A stretch of 33,447 nt of DNA from positions 1 through 33,447 of the forward strand of contig VSPM01000030.1 of assembly GCA_009775365.1 (NCBI GenBank), given 5' to 3'. Below are positions 32,117-33,447 of this stretch, in pieces. Under the pieces are notes generated by a model. It had not been told where the DNA came from, did no database searches, and worked only from the letters and a program-made list of their open reading frames with translations. The position numbers and the translations under genes were made by a program. How positions within the stretch are numbered: position 1 is the first letter of the stretch; each line of letters starts with the position of its first letter. Source of the stretch: Muribaculaceae bacterium (GTDB taxonomy: Bacteria; Bacteroidota; Bacteroidia; Bacteroidales; Muribaculaceae).

Positions 32117-33447
32117 ATGAAAACAAACCTAAATAAAATTTCTGCTTTAGGGCTTCTTGTGACTATGGGCATCGTGTTTGGCGACATCGGCACCTCACCT
32201 CTATATCTGATGAAAGCCATAATCGGTGCGAACCCAAATTTTGATGCAGACTATATCGTGGGGGCGGTGTCGTGCGTAATATGGACATTAACGCTCCAGA
32301 CCACACTTAAATATGTAGTGATAGCACTTCGTGCAGACAATAAAGGAGAGGGCGGAATCCTGGCACTGTTCTCTCTGCTGAAGCACCGAAAGGAGAAATG
32401 GCTCTTTTTCGTGGCCGCAATAGGTGCCGCCGCTCTTATTGCAGATGGTGTGATCACGCCGGCCATCACTGTGACCTCGGCAATAGAAGGGCTTGACATT
32501 GTGAGAAGCGGAGTTCCGGTGGTGCCGATAGTGGTGACTGTAATATGCGTGATTTTCTTGATGCAACAGGCGGGTACAGGGAAGATAGGAAAGTTCTTTG
32601 GCCCATTTATGCTTGTGTGGTTCTCCTTTCTTGGGGTTATGGGAGCGATGAAGATCGGTGATTATCCGTCAATATTCGAGGCGTTCAATCCGTGGTGTGC
32701 AATACGTCTTCTTATCGATTATCCGGGATGGTTCCTTATTCTTGGAGCCGTGTTCCTGTGCACCACGGGAGCCGAGGCTCTTTACTCTGATTTGGGTCAT
32801 TGCGGAAGGCTCAACATATCAATTAGCTGGATTTATGTAAAAGTTATGTTGCTTCTTAATTATCTGGGTCAGGGGGCATGGATAATATCATCGGGCAATC
32901 AGGTGGCTTCGAGCGTAAATCCATTTTATGGCATAATGCCTCATGGATGGATTTTGCCTGCCGTGATTCTTTCTACCGGCGCCGCTATAATTGCGAGCCA
33001 GGCGCTTCTAAGCGGTTCTTTCACAATTATCAGCGAGGCCATGTCTTTATCGTTCTGGCCAAGGCTTAATGTGAAATATCCTTCCATTGAAAAAGGGCAG
33101 CTGTATGTGCCGGCGGTCAATTGGTCGTTGCTGTTCGGATGTCTGCTGACGGTGGCTATATTCCGAAGTTCTTCACATATGGAGGCGGCCTATGGCCTTG
33201 CAATCACTATAACTATGCTCATGACCACAGTGCTGTTAACATTCTATCTCAGAGAACGAAAGGTGCCGAAATGGGTGTGCGGGCTGTTTCTTGTTTTATT
33301 TGCTGTGATTGAGGGGGCATTTTTTGTGGCCAATCTTTTTAAGTTCTCTCATGGTGGGTGGTTCACGATTCTTATAACGCGAGTTCGGGATAAGGAACAC
33401 CATAAAAAGTTGAATCGGCAGCTTGAAAAAGTTGCCGATTCTTTTGG
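32117..33447 (+). CDS. kup: Kup-family potassium transporter, partial, anomalous 3' end
   Basis: A potassium/proton symporter of the inner membrane. The ATG at 32117 opens 443 codons that run to the window edge; full-length Kup has about 620-650. The KUP signature GDIGTSPLY is at residues 23-31, and many membrane segments follow, with ADGVITPAITV, TTGAEALYSDLGHCG, YLGQGAWI and QALLSGSFTIISEA all typical. Similarity holds as far as FKFSHGGWFTILI (about residue 420). There the last membrane helix is expected, but the sequence turns hydrophilic and basic (TRVRDKEHHKKLNRQLEKV) and the DNA forms a terminator-like hairpin at 33412-33445. The frame stays open, but the gene may be disrupted here. No clear promoter was found upstream. 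Confidence 0.88.
   Translation, partial: MKTNLNKISALGLLVTMGIVFGDIGTSPLYLMKAIIGANPNFDADYIVGAVSCVIWTLTLQTTLKYVVIALRADNKGEGGILALFSLLKHRKEKWLFFVAAIGAAALIADGVITPAITVTSAIEGLDIVRSGVPVVPIVVTVICVIFLMQQAGTGKIGKFFGPFMLVWFSFLGVMGAMKIGDYPSIFEAFNPWCAIRLLIDYPGWFLILGAVFLCTTGAEALYSDLGHCGRLNISISWIYVKVMLLLNYLGQGAWIISSGNQVASSVNPFYGIMPHGWILPAVILSTGAAIIASQALLSGSFTIISEAMSLSFWPRLNVKYPSIEKGQLYVPAVNWSLLFGCLLTVAIFRSSSHMEAAYGLAITITMLMTTVLLTFYLRERKVPKWVCGLFLVLFAVIEGAFFVANLFKFSHGGWFTILITRVRDKEHHKKLNRQLEKVADSF
33412..33445 (+). terminator. terminator-like hairpin inside the kup reading frame
   Basis: GAATCGGCAGCTT (33412-33424) pairs with AAGTTGCCGATTC (33429-33441), 13 pairs with one G-T, around a GAAA tetraloop, and is followed by TTTT. 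It has the look of a Rho-independent terminator but lies within the open kup frame. Confidence 0.6.

Noticed and set aside
1..33447. CRISPR array, prophage or complete insertion sequence
   Set aside because: No regular repeat-spacer pattern, no phage structural gene and no transposase or integrase frame was seen; only the last 70 bases are suspicious.

Overview
The window looks like a chromosomal stretch of a Gram-negative gut-type anaerobe of the order Bacteroidales (a Muribaculaceae/Bacteroidaceae-like genome; the family is inference). Support: many genes have the Bacteroidetes promoter element TAnnTTTG (several with an upstream TTTG/TTG element about 19-20 nt away) instead of -35/-10 boxes; there is an RprXY-type two-component pair, a clostripain-family lipoprotein, a DUF3108 protein, lipid A and outer-membrane genes, and ThiH (the anaerobic, radical-SAM route to the thiazole) rather than ThiO. 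I found no tRNA, rRNA, CRISPR array, phage gene or complete insertion sequence.

Layout. 1-2.9 kb (+): a four-LysM protein fused to a periplasmic-binding-like domain, followed by an outer-membrane beta-barrel protein. 2.9-13.4 kb (-): rsfS-ftsH, then a complete RND efflux operon (adaptor, pump, outer-membrane factor) with lpxA directly behind it, then cdsA under its own promoter. 13.7-14.3 kb (-): an iron-type superoxide dismutase. 14.5-20.7 kb (-): a thiamin operon, thiD-thiS-tenI-like-thiE-thiG-thiC-thiH, led by a TPP riboswitch and a likely riboswitch-controlled terminator. 20.8-24.0 kb (-): plsC, then rprX-rprY. 24.3-27.4 kb (+): a clostripain-family lipoprotein, an MscS channel with a long charged insert, and a ThiF/MoeB-like E1 enzyme. 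27.5-29.2 kb: glnA (-), divergent from trxA (+). 29.7-32.0 kb: DUF3108 protein (+), and rsmG followed by a metallo-beta-lactamase-fold hydrolase (-). 32.1 kb to the end (+): a kup-type potassium transporter that leaves the window, with a sequence that stops resembling Kup about 70 bases before the edge.

How the genes fit together. The thiamin genes make both halves of thiamin phosphate: ThiC and ThiD supply the pyrimidine; ThiS, ThiG, ThiH and probably the displaced ThiF supply the thiazole; ThiE joins them. ThiF is not in the operon but about 6 kb away on the other strand. Envelope functions dominate the rest: lipid A (lpxA), phospholipid (cdsA, plsC), efflux, membrane protein quality control (ftsH), envelope sensing (rprXY) and osmotic release (mscS). 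Points most worth a second look are the anomalous 3' end of kup, the candidate operator of the efflux operon, the hairpin inside the thi operon, the repeats before rprX, and the peptidase-MscS-E1 gene run.
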